64,000 bases of DNA from Bacillota bacterium (GTDB lineage Bacteria > Bacillota > Clostridia > Lachnospirales > Lachnospiraceae), in NCBI GenBank assembly GCA_023408815.1, contig JAEYJO010000014.1, forward strand, positions 1 to 64,000, in the 5' to 3' direction. Of the stretch, positions 25,646 to 35,474 are shown piece after piece. The translations under genes were made by a program, and so were the position numbers. Below the pieces are notes generated by a model. That model made no database searches and was not told the origin of the DNA. It saw nothing but the letters and a program-made list of their open reading frames with translations. Each line of letters begins with the position of its first letter. The stretch's first letter is position 1.

Positions 25646-27307
25646 GTGGCTAATACAATCAACGCTAAGATGCTTTCTAAGATGTTCTTGGCTGGTGCAA
25701 AAAATTTGGAGGCAAAAAAGGAATGGATCAATGAATTGAACGTATTCCCGGTGCCGGATGGCGATACGGGTACGAACATGACATTGACCATTATGTCTGC
25801 GGCAAAAGAAGTTTCACTTATGGAAAATCCTGATATGTCTTCGCTTTGCAAGGCGATTTCTTCAGGCTCCCTGAGAGGAGCGAGAGGTAATTCCGGAGTT
25901 ATTCTTTCACAGTTGTTTCGTGGATTTACAAAGGTTGTAAGGGAATACGATGAGCTGGATGCAGCTATCCTTGCCGATGCCTTTGATAAGGCGGTGGAGA
26001 CCGCGTATAAAGCAGTTATGAAGCCCAAAGAGGGTACGATTCTTACCGTTGCCAAGGGAGGCGCGCAGAAAGCGAGAGAGCTTGTGGATAACGGCGAAGA
26101 GGATTTGGAGATTTATTTCGGCGAAATAATCCGTTATGCGGATGAGGTCCTTGACAAGACCCCGGATATGCTTCCGGTATTAAAGCAGGCAGGAGTTGTT
26201 GACTCTGGTGGTCAGGGTCTTATGCAAGTGTTAAAGGGAGCTTATGACGCTTTCCTCGGTAAAGAATTAGACCTTACGATACCGGACGCTAAGCCGGCTG
26301 CTTCCTATGCAGTGACGACGAATATGGAGGCTCAGGTTCAGGCCGAAATTAAGTTTGGTTACTGTACGGAATTCATTATTATGCTCAGCAGGAATTTTAA
26401 CATCAAGCAGGAGATGGATTTTAAGGAATATTTAGAATCCATCGGAGATTCCATTGTAGTAGTTGCGGATGACGATGTGGTAAAGGTGCATGTACATACC
26501 AATGATCCGGGACTTGCGATTCAAAAGGCTCTGAAATATGGTGCTCTGTCCAATTTGAAAATAGACAATATGAGATTGGAGCATCAGGAGAAGCTGTTCC
26601 AGATGTCTGAAAAGAATCAGGAACTCTCATCTTCCGATATGCCCAGAAAAGAAGTCGGATTTATTGCGGTTTCCGTAGGCGAAGGAATTAACGAGATTTT
26701 TACCGGATTAGGAGTGGATTATATCATTGAAGGGGGGCAGACGATGAACCCCAGCACCGAGGATATGCTTAATGCAATCGATAAAGTGAATGCAGATACT
26801 ATTTTCATCCTGCCCAATAATAAAAACATCATTTTGGCGGCAGAGCAGGCGACACATATGGCGGAAGGCAAGAACATCGTAGTAATTCCCACCAAGACCG
26901 TACCTCAGGGAATTACGGCTGTAATCAATTATGTGCCGGATCTTTCCGTTGAAGAGAATACGGAGACGATGAACGAAGAAATCAAAGCGGTCAGAACCGG
27001 TCAGGTAACTTATGCGGTTCGCGATACGGTTATCGACGATAAGGAAATCAAAGCCGGCGATTATATGGGAATTGGAGACAGCGGTATTTTATCCAATGGC
27101 ACCGATATGATAGAAATTACCTTCCGGATGATAGAGGATATGATGGCGGACGATAAGGAGCTCATCAGCATCTATTATGGGAAAGAGATTTCTGAAGAGA
27201 CAGCGGAAGCGTTGAAGGAGAGGGTAGAAGCCCGTTATCCGAAATGTGATATAGAACTGCAGTACGGCGGACAGCCCATTTACTACTATATTGTTTCTGC
27301 AGAATAA
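25646..27307 (+). CDS. fakA: DAK2-domain protein, fatty acid kinase FakA (YloV)
   Basis: 553 residues. N-terminal DAK2 (DhaL-like) kinase domain with the Mg-ATP motif PVPDGDTGTNM, a middle domain and a C-terminal DegV-like half. FakA phosphorylates fatty acids held by DegV-family FakB proteins; such a protein (29504-30373) lies in the same block. The GTG at 25646 is taken as start because AAGGAGG ends 8 bases before; the TTG at 25625 precedes that ribosome site. Confidence 0.9.
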   Translation: MANTINAKMLSKMFLAGAKNLEAKKEWINELNVFPVPDGDTGTNMTLTIMSAAKEVSLMENPDMSSLCKAISSGSLRGARGNSGVILSQLFRGFTKVVREYDELDAAILADAFDKAVETAYKAVMKPKEGTILTVAKGGAQKARELVDNGEEDLEIYFGEIIRYADEVLDKTPDMLPVLKQAGVVDSGGQGLMQVLKGAYDAFLGKELDLTIPDAKPAASYAVTTNMEAQVQAEIKFGYCTEFIIMLSRNFNIKQEMDFKEYLESIGDSIVVVADDDVVKVHVHTNDPGLAIQKALKYGALSNLKIDNMRLEHQEKLFQMSEKNQELSSSDMPRKEVGFIAVSVGEGINEIFTGLGVDYIIEGGQTMNPSTEDMLNAIDKVNADTIFILPNNKNIILAAEQATHMAEGKNIVVIPTKTVPQGITAVINYVPDLSVEENTETMNEEIKAVRTGQVTYAVRDTVIDDKEIKAGDYMGIGDSGILSNGTDMIEITFRMIEDMMADDKELISIYYGKEISEETAEALKERVEARYPKCDIELQYGGQPIYYYIVSAE

Positions 27308-27321
27308 TTGTTAACAACGGT

Positions 27322-27352
27322 AAAGGACGGATGCGTATGCCGTCCTTTTTTT
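27322..27352 (+). terminator. terminator after fakA
   Basis: 9-bp stem AAAGGACGG / CCGTCCTTT (27322-27330 with 27340-27348) and a T-run. recG begins only 12 bases after, so read-through or partial termination must be expected. Confidence 0.8.
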
Positions 27353-27363
27353 AGACAGATGGT

Positions 27364-29424
27364 ATGGTTATGGACGATAGCACGAACATTATTGACATTA
27401 AAGGCATCGGCGAAAAAACAGCGAAGCTTTTTGGTAAACTGAATATTAATGATGTGGGCGGGCTGTTACACAATTATCCGAGGGATTATGAGACTTTTAA
27501 GGAACCCGTAATGATAAGCGATGCCCCGGCAGGAGAGGTCTGCTCCGTAAGGGCATGCCTTGCGGGCAATATTGCCGCAAAAAAGGTGCGTAACCTGACG
27601 ATTTTGAATTTTGAGATACGGGACGCGAGCGGACAGATATTCATGACCTATTTCAATACTCCTTATGTGAAAAATATATTGAAAAAGGGGCTATTTTATA
27701 TTTTTAGAGGGGTTCTCCTGAAAAAGGGAGGACGGCTTGTGATGGAGCAGGCGAAAATATACAAGCCGGAGGAATATTTTAAGCTTACCGGAGTTATGCA
27801 GCCCAGATATTCCCTTACGGCGGGACTTACCAATAATATGGTCACAAAAGCCGTGAAGCAGGCACTGGCGCATTATCGTTTCGGAGAAGACTATCTGCCG
27901 GAGGAGATAAGAGAAACACAGCAGCTCATTTCCTATGGACAGGCTATAGAAGATATTCATTTTCCTAAGGATTTTGAAGAAATGCTCACGGCAAGAAGAA
28001 GGCTTGTATTTGACGAATTCTTCTTGTTTCTTCTTGCCCTTCGCAAGTGTAAGGAGCACAACGAGGTGCTTCAAAATATCTATCCCATGCTGGAGGTGGC
28101 AGAGACAAAGCGGCTCATTGAAGCTCTCCCCTATGCGCTGACCGGCGCTCAGAAAAGGGTGTGGGAAGAAATTCGGCAGGATTTGCAGGGAGAAAAGGTA
28201 ATGAATCGCTTGATTCAGGGCGATGTTGGTTCGGGCAAGACGATTCTCGCTTTTCTTTCTCTTTTAATGTGTGTATCCAATGGCTATCAGGGTGCGATGA
28301 TGGCTCCTACTGAGGTGCTGGCGAGGCAGCATTTCGAGGCAGCCTCAGAATTGACTGTAAAATATAAGCTGCCTTTTGTTCCGGTACTGCTGACAGGTTC
28401 TATGAGCGCAAAGGAAAAGAGAGAAGCTTACGAGGAAATAAAATGCGGACATGCTAATCTCATTATCGGTACCCATGCGTTGATTCAGGAAAAGGCAGAC
28501 TATAAAAATCTGGCTCTCGTGATAACGGATGAACAGCATCGCTTCGGTGTCAGACAGAGAGAAACACTTGCCGGAAAGGGAGAAAACGTACATGTAATCG
28601 TAATGAGTGCAACTCCAATCCCCCGCACCCTCGCTATCATTTTATATGGTGATCTGGATATTTCTATTGTGGACGAGCTTCCCGCTAACAGACTTCCCAT
28701 TAAAAACTGTGTAGTTTCCACGGATTACAGGGAGAAGGCATACCGCTTTATTGAAAAAGAAGTGCAAGCGGGCCGCCAGATCTATGTGATTTGTCCCATG
28801 GTGGAGGAAGGGGAACTGGAAGGTGCGGAAAATGTCATTTCTTATACGGAGAAATTGAAAAGCGTCCTTTCTTCCAAGATACAGACGGCATATCTTCATG
28901 GTAAAATGCGTCCTGCGGATAAGAACCAGGTGATGGAGGAATTTGCGAAGCGCAATATAGACGTACTGGTATCCACTACCGTTATCGAGGTCGGCATCAA
29001 TGTTCCTAATGCGACGGTGATGATGGTGGAAAATGCGGAACGCTTTGGACTGGCCCAGCTTCACCAGCTCCGCGGACGAGTAGGAAGAGGCGAGCATCAG
29101 TCCTATTGTATTTTCGTAAGCGGTTCCGATAAGAAACAGACGATGGATCGCCTGGATATACTGAATCATTCCAACGACGGCTTTTATATTGCGGGAGAGG
29201 ACTTGAAGCTTAGGGGGCCGGGCGATCTGTTCGGCATCAGGCAGAGCGGGATTATGGATTTTAAAATAGGAGATGTATATCAGGATACCGATGTTCTAAA
29301 AAGGGCGAAGGAAAGCGTAGATTCCTTACTTTTAGAGGATGAAGAGCTGGCGCTGGACAAGCATCTGCCGCTTAAGAGGTATATGGATGAAGCGTTAAAT
29401 TCAGTTGACTTTAGGACAATCTGA
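27364..29424 (+). CDS. recG: ATP-dependent DNA helicase RecG
   Basis: 686 residues, normal. N-terminal wedge/OB domain (IKGIGEKTAKLFGKLNI), then helicase motifs: Walker A GDVGSGKTILA, motif II DEQH (variant of DEAH, typical of RecG), motif III MSATPIPRTLA, motif VI QLRGRVGRGEHQS, and the TRG-like C-terminus. Reverses stalled forks. The start is uncertain between ATG 27364 and 27370, as no strong ribosome site lies in the terminator tail. Confidence 0.96.
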   Translation: MVMDDSTNIIDIKGIGEKTAKLFGKLNINDVGGLLHNYPRDYETFKEPVMISDAPAGEVCSVRACLAGNIAAKKVRNLTILNFEIRDASGQIFMTYFNTPYVKNILKKGLFYIFRGVLLKKGGRLVMEQAKIYKPEEYFKLTGVMQPRYSLTAGLTNNMVTKAVKQALAHYRFGEDYLPEEIRETQQLISYGQAIEDIHFPKDFEEMLTARRRLVFDEFFLFLLALRKCKEHNEVLQNIYPMLEVAETKRLIEALPYALTGAQKRVWEEIRQDLQGEKVMNRLIQGDVGSGKTILAFLSLLMCVSNGYQGAMMAPTEVLARQHFEAASELTVKYKLPFVPVLLTGSMSAKEKREAYEEIKCGHANLIIGTHALIQEKADYKNLALVITDEQHRFGVRQRETLAGKGENVHVIVMSATPIPRTLAIILYGDLDISIVDELPANRLPIKNCVVSTDYREKAYRFIEKEVQAGRQIYVICPMVEEGELEGAENVISYTEKLKSVLSSKIQTAYLHGKMRPADKNQVMEEFAKRNIDVLVSTTVIEVGINVPNATVMMVENAERFGLAQLHQLRGRVGRGEHQSYCIFVSGSDKKQTMDRLDILNHSNDGFYIAGEDLKLRGPGDLFGIRQSGIMDFKIGDVYQDTDVLKRAKESVDSLLLEDEELALDKHLPLKRYMDEALNSVDFRTI

Positions 29425-29503
29425 CAGTAATATATAATAAGAAAACTTAAGGGCGGAAGGAGAGGTATCCACCGCATGAGGCTTATGCATCAGGATACCG
29501 GAA

Positions 29504-30373
29504 ATGGAATTGGCAAATATTGCAATTGTAACGGACAGTAACAGCGGAATTACACAGGCGCAGGCGAAGGAACTGGGAATATATGTATTGCCTATGCCTT
29601 TTATGATCAATGATGTGACTTATTTTGAAGATATCGATTTGTCTCAGGTACAGTTCTATGACAGGCTTGCGGCGGGAGACAGCGTAGTCACCAGTCAGCC
29701 CTCTCCGGAGGCTGTCATGAATCTATGGAACAATTTACTGAAAGACTTCGATGAGGTCGTGCATATTCCCATGTCCAGCGGCCTTTCAGGATCCTGTCAG
29801 AGCGCGCTGATGCTGGCCAGGGAATACGATGGGAGGGTGCACGTAGTCAATAATCAAAGGATTTCAGTTACCCAGAGGCAGTCGGCTTTAGATGCGAGGG
29901 GACTGGCGGCAGAAGGAAAGAGCGGACAGGAAATCAAAGATTTTCTCGAGGCCGACAAATATAACTCCAGTATTTATATTATGCTCGACACCTTATATTA
30001 CCTGAAAAAGGGCGGAAGAATCACCCCGGCGGCGGCTGCTCTCGGAACTCTGCTCAAGTTGAAGCCGGTGCTTCAGATTCAGGGAGAGAAGCTGGATGCC
30101 TTTGCGAAAGCGAGAACTGCCGCACAGGGCAAATCCGTTATGACTACGGCGATCAGAAACGATATGAACAACCGTTTTGGAGGTGCTGATAGAGATAACA
30201 TATGGCTGCAGATCGCTTATACCTACAACGAGGAAGCGGCGCTGACTTTTAAAGAGGAACTGTTTAAAACTTTTCCGAATTTTGATGTACATGTGGCACC
30301 TCTGTCTCTCAGCGTAGCTTGCCATATCGGGCCGGGTGCTTTGGCTGTCGCCTGCTGTAAGAAAAATAAATAA
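29504..30373 (+). CDS. DegV family (fatty-acid-binding, FakB-like) protein
   Basis: 289 residues. DegV landmarks: IVTDSNSGI near the start, SQPSPEAVMNLW, the lipid-headgroup loop SSGLSGSCQSA and GGRITPAAAALG. DegV/FakB proteins present acyl chains to FakA, encoded 2 kb upstream. AGGA lies 8 bases before the ATG. Confidence 0.9.
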   Translation: MELANIAIVTDSNSGITQAQAKELGIYVLPMPFMINDVTYFEDIDLSQVQFYDRLAAGDSVVTSQPSPEAVMNLWNNLLKDFDEVVHIPMSSGLSGSCQSALMLAREYDGRVHVVNNQRISVTQRQSALDARGLAAEGKSGQEIKDFLEADKYNSSIYIMLDTLYYLKKGGRITPAAAALGTLLKLKPVLQIQGEKLDAFAKARTAAQGKSVMTTAIRNDMNNRFGGADRDNIWLQIAYTYNEEAALTFKEELFKTFPNFDVHVAPLSLSVACHIGPGALAVACCKKNK

Positions 30374-30387
30374 ATATAGCTTTGTAA

Positions 30388-30426
30388 GCGGCATGTCCGG
30401 CATTTGTCCGGGCAGCCGCATTTTTT
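30388..30426 (+). terminator. terminator after the DegV gene
   Basis: Stem GCGGC / GCCGC (30388-30392 with 30415-30419) with inner CCGG pairing, followed by ATTTTTT. Confidence 0.6.
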
Positions 30427-30553
30427 ATGTAATAGGAAAATGCTCCTATTACATAAAAAGCCCTTCGGGCGGAATGCGCAGCTACGCGCGCGGAACAAAA
30501 GCTGTGCGACTGGAGTATTAGGCCGCGAGAGTGTGCGGAGCACACTTTTGTTC
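30422..30553. repeat. cluster of intergenic hairpins between degV and parE
   Basis: Three structures in a row: a perfect 16-bp stem (30422-30437 with 30444-30459, loop AAATGC), a GCCC-TTC-GGGC hairpin (30460-30470), and a 14-bp stem with one bulged C (30493-30507 with 30540-30553) whose loop is GC-rich. GC content jumps compared with the flanks. It is not coding in any convincing frame and looks like an inserted palindromic repeat element; a terminator array is the alternative. Confidence 0.55.
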
Positions 30554-30590
30554 TGTATAGGGAGGTACACTATATACAGTATTTTTTCAC

Positions 30591-30619
30591 TTTTCAATGT
30601 ACAAAGTATATGGTATACT
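30591..30619 (+). promoter_or_regulatory. putative parE promoter
   Basis: TTTTCA and TATACT with a 17-base spacer, 45 bases before the ATG. -35 is weak. Confidence 0.45.
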
Positions 30620-30663
30620 ACATTGTGTGTTTTTATATACAATTATGAGAGAGGGTGTAGTAA

Positions 30664-32586
30664 ATGGCTAGAGAGGGTACCTATGACGCTTCGAGCATCA
30701 CAGTTTTGGAAGGATTGGAAGCGGTCAGAAAAAGACCGGGAATGTACATAGGAAGCGTTTCGACCAAGGGCTTGAATCATCTGATATATGAAATTGTGGA
30801 TAATGCGGTGGACGAGCATCTTGCCGGCTATTGCGATACGATAAGGGTAACACTGGAGGAGGACGGTTCCGCTACCGTAGACGATAACGGACGAGGTATT
30901 CCGGTAGGCATGCATGAAAAGGGTGTAAGTGCAGAGCGTCTCGTCTTTACCACGCTGCATGCAGGCGGTAAATTCGACGATTCTGCTTATAAGACGAGCG
31001 GAGGACTGCACGGAGTGGGTTCTTCTGTCGTAAACGCTTTGTCTGCATATCTGACGGTTCAGGTAAAAAACGGCGGATTTATTTATGAGGATAAATATGA
31101 GAGAGGAAATCCGGTCATCGAGCTGCAAAACGGGCTGCTTCCTGTTATCGGCAAATCCAAGGCGACGGGAACAAAGGTGAACTTCCTTCCGGATGACACG
31201 ATTTTCGATAAGACGCGCTTTAAGGAAGATGAAGTGAAAAGCCGCCTTCATGAGACGGCATATTTGAATCCGGCCCTTACGATCATATATGAGGATAAAA
31301 GAAAGGCTGAAGCTGAATATATCGAATATCACGAACCCGAAGGCATCGTGGGTTTCATCCGCGATATGAACAAGACGAAAGAAAGTATTCATGACGTCAT
31401 TTATTTCAGCGGAGAAAGTGAGGGCATATCCGTCGAGGTGGCCTTTCAGTATGTGAATGAGTTTCACGAAAATGTACTTGGTTTTTGCAATAATATATAC
31501 AATGCGGAAGGCGGCACTCATCTGACCGGCTTTAAAACCATGTTCACCAATGCGATTAACAATTATGCCAGAGAGCTCAATATACTGAAGGAAAAGGATG
31601 TGAACTTCACCGGAGCCGATGTGCGAAACGGAATGACGGCAGTGGTATCCATTAAACATCCGGATCCCAGATTCGAAGGGCAGACGAAAACGAAGCTGGA
31701 CAATCAGGATGCCGCCAAGGTGGTGAGCAAGGTGACGGGGGACGAGATTGTCCATTATTTCGACCGTAATCTGGAGACCTTGAAGAGTATTATCGGATGT
31801 GCGGAGAAAGCAGCCAAAATCCGAAAGTCGGAGGAAAAGGCAAAGACGAATATGCTCACCAGGCAGAAATTTTCCTTCGATTCCAACGGAAAGCTTGCCA
31901 ACTGCGAATCCAGAGATGCTTCCCGCTGTGAGATATTTATAGTAGAGGGAGATTCTGCAGGAGGAAGTGCAAAAACTGCAAGAAATCGTGCATTTCAGGC
32001 GATTTTGCCCATTCGCGGCAAGATTCTTAACGTAGAAAAGGCCAGTATTGACAAAATACTTGCAAATGCGGAAATTAAGACGATGATAAACGCCTTTGGA
32101 TGCGGTTTCTCTGAAGGCTACGGCAATGATTTCGATATTTCCAAGCTGCGTTACGATAAGATTATTATTATGGCCGACGCCGACGTAGACGGAGCCCATA
32201 TTTCAACTCTTTTACTAACGTTGTTTTACCGCTTCATGCCGGAGCTCATCTTTGAAGGGCACGTGTATATCGCTATGCCGCCCTTATATAAAGCCATGCC
32301 CGCTAAGGGAAAAGAGGAATACCTCTACGACGACAAGGCGCTGGAAAAATACCGGAAGCATCACAAGGGCCCTTTTACCCTGCAAAGATACAAGGGACTG
32401 GGAGAAATGGATGCCGATCAGCTTTGGGAGACGACCCTTGACCCCGAGACCAGACTTTTGAAGCTGGTGGAAATCGAGGATGCGAGAATGGCTTCTGAGG
32501 TGACGGAAATGCTGATGGGAACGGAGGTTCCTCCCAGAAAAGCATTTATTTACGAGCATGCAGCCGATGCAGAGCTGGATGTGTAA
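30664..32586 (+). CDS. parE: type IIA topoisomerase subunit B (probable topoisomerase IV ParE)
   Basis: 640 residues. GHKL ATPase motifs VDDNGRGIP and GGLHGVGSSVVNALS, transducer domain, TOPRIM acidic motifs EGDSAGGSAK and DADVDGAHI, and the C-terminal YKGLGEMDADQLWETT. Called ParE rather than GyrB because its partner A subunit lacks a GyrA box; sequence alone does not separate them fully. Decatenates chromosomes with ParC. The partner starts 22 bases downstream. Confidence 0.88.
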   Translation: MAREGTYDASSITVLEGLEAVRKRPGMYIGSVSTKGLNHLIYEIVDNAVDEHLAGYCDTIRVTLEEDGSATVDDNGRGIPVGMHEKGVSAERLVFTTLHAGGKFDDSAYKTSGGLHGVGSSVVNALSAYLTVQVKNGGFIYEDKYERGNPVIELQNGLLPVIGKSKATGTKVNFLPDDTIFDKTRFKEDEVKSRLHETAYLNPALTIIYEDKRKAEAEYIEYHEPEGIVGFIRDMNKTKESIHDVIYFSGESEGISVEVAFQYVNEFHENVLGFCNNIYNAEGGTHLTGFKTMFTNAINNYARELNILKEKDVNFTGADVRNGMTAVVSIKHPDPRFEGQTKTKLDNQDAAKVVSKVTGDEIVHYFDRNLETLKSIIGCAEKAAKIRKSEEKAKTNMLTRQKFSFDSNGKLANCESRDASRCEIFIVEGDSAGGSAKTARNRAFQAILPIRGKILNVEKASIDKILANAEIKTMINAFGCGFSEGYGNDFDISKLRYDKIIIMADADVDGAHISTLLLTLFYRFMPELIFEGHVYIAMPPLYKAMPAKGKEEYLYDDKALEKYRKHHKGPFTLQRYKGLGEMDADQLWETTLDPETRLLKLVEIEDARMASEVTEMLMGTEVPPRKAFIYEHAADAELDV

Positions 32587-32608
32587 GAAGGAATCAGAGG
32601 GGTAGAAC

Positions 32609-34849
32609 ATGGACGACAGCAGAATTATTAAGACCGAGTATTCGGAGGTTATGCAAAAATCATATATCGATTACGCAATGAGCGTTATCATTGCCAGAGC
32701 ACTTCCTGATGTAAGGGATGGGCTTAAGCCGGTGCAGAGAAGGACCTTGTTCGACATGCACGAGCTTGGGATGAGATACGACAGGCCCTATCGCAAGAGT
32801 GCCCGTATCGTGGGCGATACCATGGGTAAGTACCATCCCCACGGGGACAGTTCCATTTATGAGGCCCTCGTTGTCATGACGCAGGACTTTAAAAAGGGCC
32901 TGCCTTTAGTGGACGGACACGGTAATTTCGGCAACATCGAAGGAGACGGAGCCGCAGCCATGAGGTATACGGAGGCGAGGCTTCAGAAGATAACACAGGA
33001 GGCATTTCTTGCCGATCTCGACAAGGGTGTGGTGGACTTCATTCCGAACTTCGATGAAACGGAAAAGGAGCCTTCTGTGCTGCCGGTTAAGATTCCCAAC
33101 CTTTTAGTGAACGGCTCAGAAGGTATCGCTGTAGGTATGGCGACAAGTATCCCGCCTCACAATCTTTCCGAGGTCATTGATGCCACCAGAGCCTATATGA
33201 AGGATGAGAACGTCACTGTCAGAGAACTTATGAAATACATGAAAGGCCCTGATTTTCCTACAGGAGGCATCGTGATCAATAAGGACGAGCTTCTGGAAAT
33301 CTATGAGACCGGAGCCGGCAAGATCAAGGTCCGCGGAAAGGTCGAAATCGAAAAGGGCAAGGGCGGCAAGACCAATCTGGTCATTACACAAATCCCCTAT
33401 CCGATGATAGGTCAGGGTATCTCCAAGTTCCTTTCCGACGTAGCGAGCCTTGCAGAGACGAAGAAGACCCAGGATATCGTGGATATTTCCAACCAGTCCT
33501 CCAAGGAAGGAATCCGCATAGTCATTGAACTCAGGAAGGATGCCGATGTAGATAACTTTACGAATATGCTTTACAAGAAGACGAGACTGGAAGACACCTT
33601 CGGGGTTAATATGCTGGCCATTGCAGACGGCAGACCCGAGATTTTGGGGTTAAAGCAAATTATTAAAGCAAGCGTTGATTTTCAGTTCGAAGTTGCAAAA
33701 AGGAAGTATGAAACCCTCCTTCAGAAGGAGCTGGAACGTAAAGAAATACAAGAAGGACTTATCAAGGCGTGCAACGTTATCGATTTGATCATAGAGATAC
33801 TTCGCGGAAGCAAGGACCGGACCATGGCAAAGGCCTGCCTGATAGACGGCGTAGTGGATGGAATCAAGTTCCGGTCTAAGGAATCCAAAATCATGGCGGC
33901 ACAGCTCATGTTCTCCGAAAAGCAGGCGGACGCTATTCTGGATATGCGTCTCTATCGGTTGATTGGTCTGGAAATAGAGGCTTTAATCAGCCAGCACGAG
34001 GAAACCATGGCGAATATTTACCGGTATGAAGATATTCTCGACCGCAGAGATTCTATGGCGCAGGTTATCATGAACGAGCTGGATTCCATCAAGAAGGAAT
34101 ATGGACGTCCCAGAAGGACTGTGGTGGAAAACGGCACAGAAGCGGTATACGAAGAAAAGAAGTTGGAAGAGATGGAAGTTATGTGCCTGATGGACCGCTT
34201 CGGCTATTTAAAAACGATAGATATTTCTACTTACGAAAGAAACAAGGAGGCGGCGGATGCGGAGAACAGATTCGTATTCCTCTGCAAAAACGTGGGGCGC
34301 ATCTGCATTTTCACAAATAAAGGACAGCTTCATACAATCAAGGTGATGGACCTTCCATTTGGAAAATTCAGGGACAAGGGCGTTCCGGTGGACAATGTGA
34401 GCAACTATAATTCGAAGAAGGAAGAAATCATATTAGTTACCAGTCAGTCCAGGCTCAATCTCTATCGGATTATCTTTTCCACCAGACTGTCCATGTTAAA
34501 AATCGTAGACGGCGGAGAATTCGACGTAACGAAACGTACGGTAGCGGCTACCAAGCTGCTTGACGGGGACGAAGTGGTAAGTACCGAAATCTTCGATGGA
34601 CAGAAAAATATCGTGCTTCAGACAACAGGCGGATTTTTCCTGCGTTTCCCGGTGGAGGAAATTCCCGAAAAGAAAAAAGGCGCGGTTGGCGTACGCGGAA
34701 TGAAGCTAGGAGACGGAGACAGCGTGGAAGCAGTTTATTATATGCTGGGAACCGGAGAAAACACGATAGAATACAAGAATAAAAAGGTAGAGCTGAACAA
34801 GCTGAAAGTAGGAAAGAGAGATACGAAGGGAGTTAAAATTCGTATATAA
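32609..34849 (+). CDS. parC: type IIA topoisomerase subunit A (probable topoisomerase IV ParC)
   Basis: 746 residues. DNA-cleaving Tyr120 in AMRYTEARL; the quinolone-pocket region KYHPHGDSSIYEALV is at about 74-88. The C-terminal beta-pinwheel (about 510-740) contains no QRRGGKG-type GyrA box, so DNA wrapping and negative supercoiling are not expected, which supports topoisomerase IV. GAGGGGTAG precedes the ATG. Confidence 0.88.
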   Translation: MDDSRIIKTEYSEVMQKSYIDYAMSVIIARALPDVRDGLKPVQRRTLFDMHELGMRYDRPYRKSARIVGDTMGKYHPHGDSSIYEALVVMTQDFKKGLPLVDGHGNFGNIEGDGAAAMRYTEARLQKITQEAFLADLDKGVVDFIPNFDETEKEPSVLPVKIPNLLVNGSEGIAVGMATSIPPHNLSEVIDATRAYMKDENVTVRELMKYMKGPDFPTGGIVINKDELLEIYETGAGKIKVRGKVEIEKGKGGKTNLVITQIPYPMIGQGISKFLSDVASLAETKKTQDIVDISNQSSKEGIRIVIELRKDADVDNFTNMLYKKTRLEDTFGVNMLAIADGRPEILGLKQIIKASVDFQFEVAKRKYETLLQKELERKEIQEGLIKACNVIDLIIEILRGSKDRTMAKACLIDGVVDGIKFRSKESKIMAAQLMFSEKQADAILDMRLYRLIGLEIEALISQHEETMANIYRYEDILDRRDSMAQVIMNELDSIKKEYGRPRRTVVENGTEAVYEEKKLEEMEVMCLMDRFGYLKTIDISTYERNKEAADAENRFVFLCKNVGRICIFTNKGQLHTIKVMDLPFGKFRDKGVPVDNVSNYNSKKEEIILVTSQSRLNLYRIIFSTRLSMLKIVDGGEFDVTKRTVAATKLLDGDEVVSTEIFDGQKNIVLQTTGGFFLRFPVEEIPEKKKGAVGVRGMKLGDGDSVEAVYYMLGTGENTIEYKNKKVELNKLKVGKRDTKGVKIRI

Positions 34850-34904
34850 TATTTCGCAAAAAAGATTGACCGCAAGCCTTGAAACGATTAATATGGAGGT
34901 ATAT

Positions 34905-35474
34905 ATGAGAGTAATTGCAGGAACGGCGAGAAGCCTGAGATTGAAGACTGTCGATGGGCTGGATACAAGGCCGACTACCGACAGAATAAAAGAGACCTTA
35001 TTTAATATGTTACAGCCATATGTAGCAGACAGCATTTTTATTGATTTATTCAGCGGAAGCGGAGGAATCGGAATAGAGGCTTTAAGCCGCGGAGCGAAAA
35101 AAGCCTATTTTGTGGAAAGCGGAAAAGATGCCTTTTCCTGTATTTCCCAGAACGTAAGATTTACCGGTTTTGAGGATAAAGCGGTGCTATTAAAGCAGGA
35201 TGTTCTAACTGCCCTGTCCATGTTCTCTGAAAAAGAAGCGGACATTATTTTCATGGATCCGCCTTATGCCTCCGGCGCCGAAAAGGAAGTACTGCTGGCA
35301 CTGTCGGACAAGCCTTATGTGACGGAAAGTACCTTGATTGTTGTGGAAGCGGCGCTGGAAACAGACTTTTCATATTTGAACAGCTTGGAAGATTTTGGAT
35401 TAAAGATTTGGAAAACGAAAAATTATAAAACGAATAAACACGTATTTATAATAAAAGAAGGGATAAATAAATGA
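34905..35474 (+). CDS. rsmD: 16S rRNA (guanine966-N2)-methyltransferase RsmD
   Basis: 189 residues. N-terminal RVIAGTARS and DTRPTTDRIKETLFNML, SAM loop FIDLFSGSGGIGIEALSRGA and catalytic motif IV DPPY (IIFMDPPYAS). The ATG at 34905 has GGAGG 5 bases upstream. Overlaps coaD by 4 bases, the same rsmD(ylbH)-coaD pair as Bacillus. Confidence 0.95.
   Translation: MRVIAGTARSLRLKTVDGLDTRPTTDRIKETLFNMLQPYVADSIFIDLFSGSGGIGIEALSRGAKKAYFVESGKDAFSCISQNVRFTGFEDKAVLLKQDVLTALSMFSEKEADIIFMDPPYASGAEKEVLLALSDKPYVTESTLIVVEAALETDFSYLNSLEDFGLKIWKTKNYKTNKHVFIIKEGINK

Noticed and set aside
29476..29541. 21-residue ORF overlapping the start of the DegV gene
   Set aside because: No resemblance to a protein, and the DegV start has its own AGGA site, so a leader-peptide role is not supported.
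30643..32199. A 518-codon open frame on the minus strand opposite parE
   Set aside because: It lies wholly antisense to a clear topoisomerase gene, has no family features and an unlikely composition; long antisense frames are common opposite such genes.
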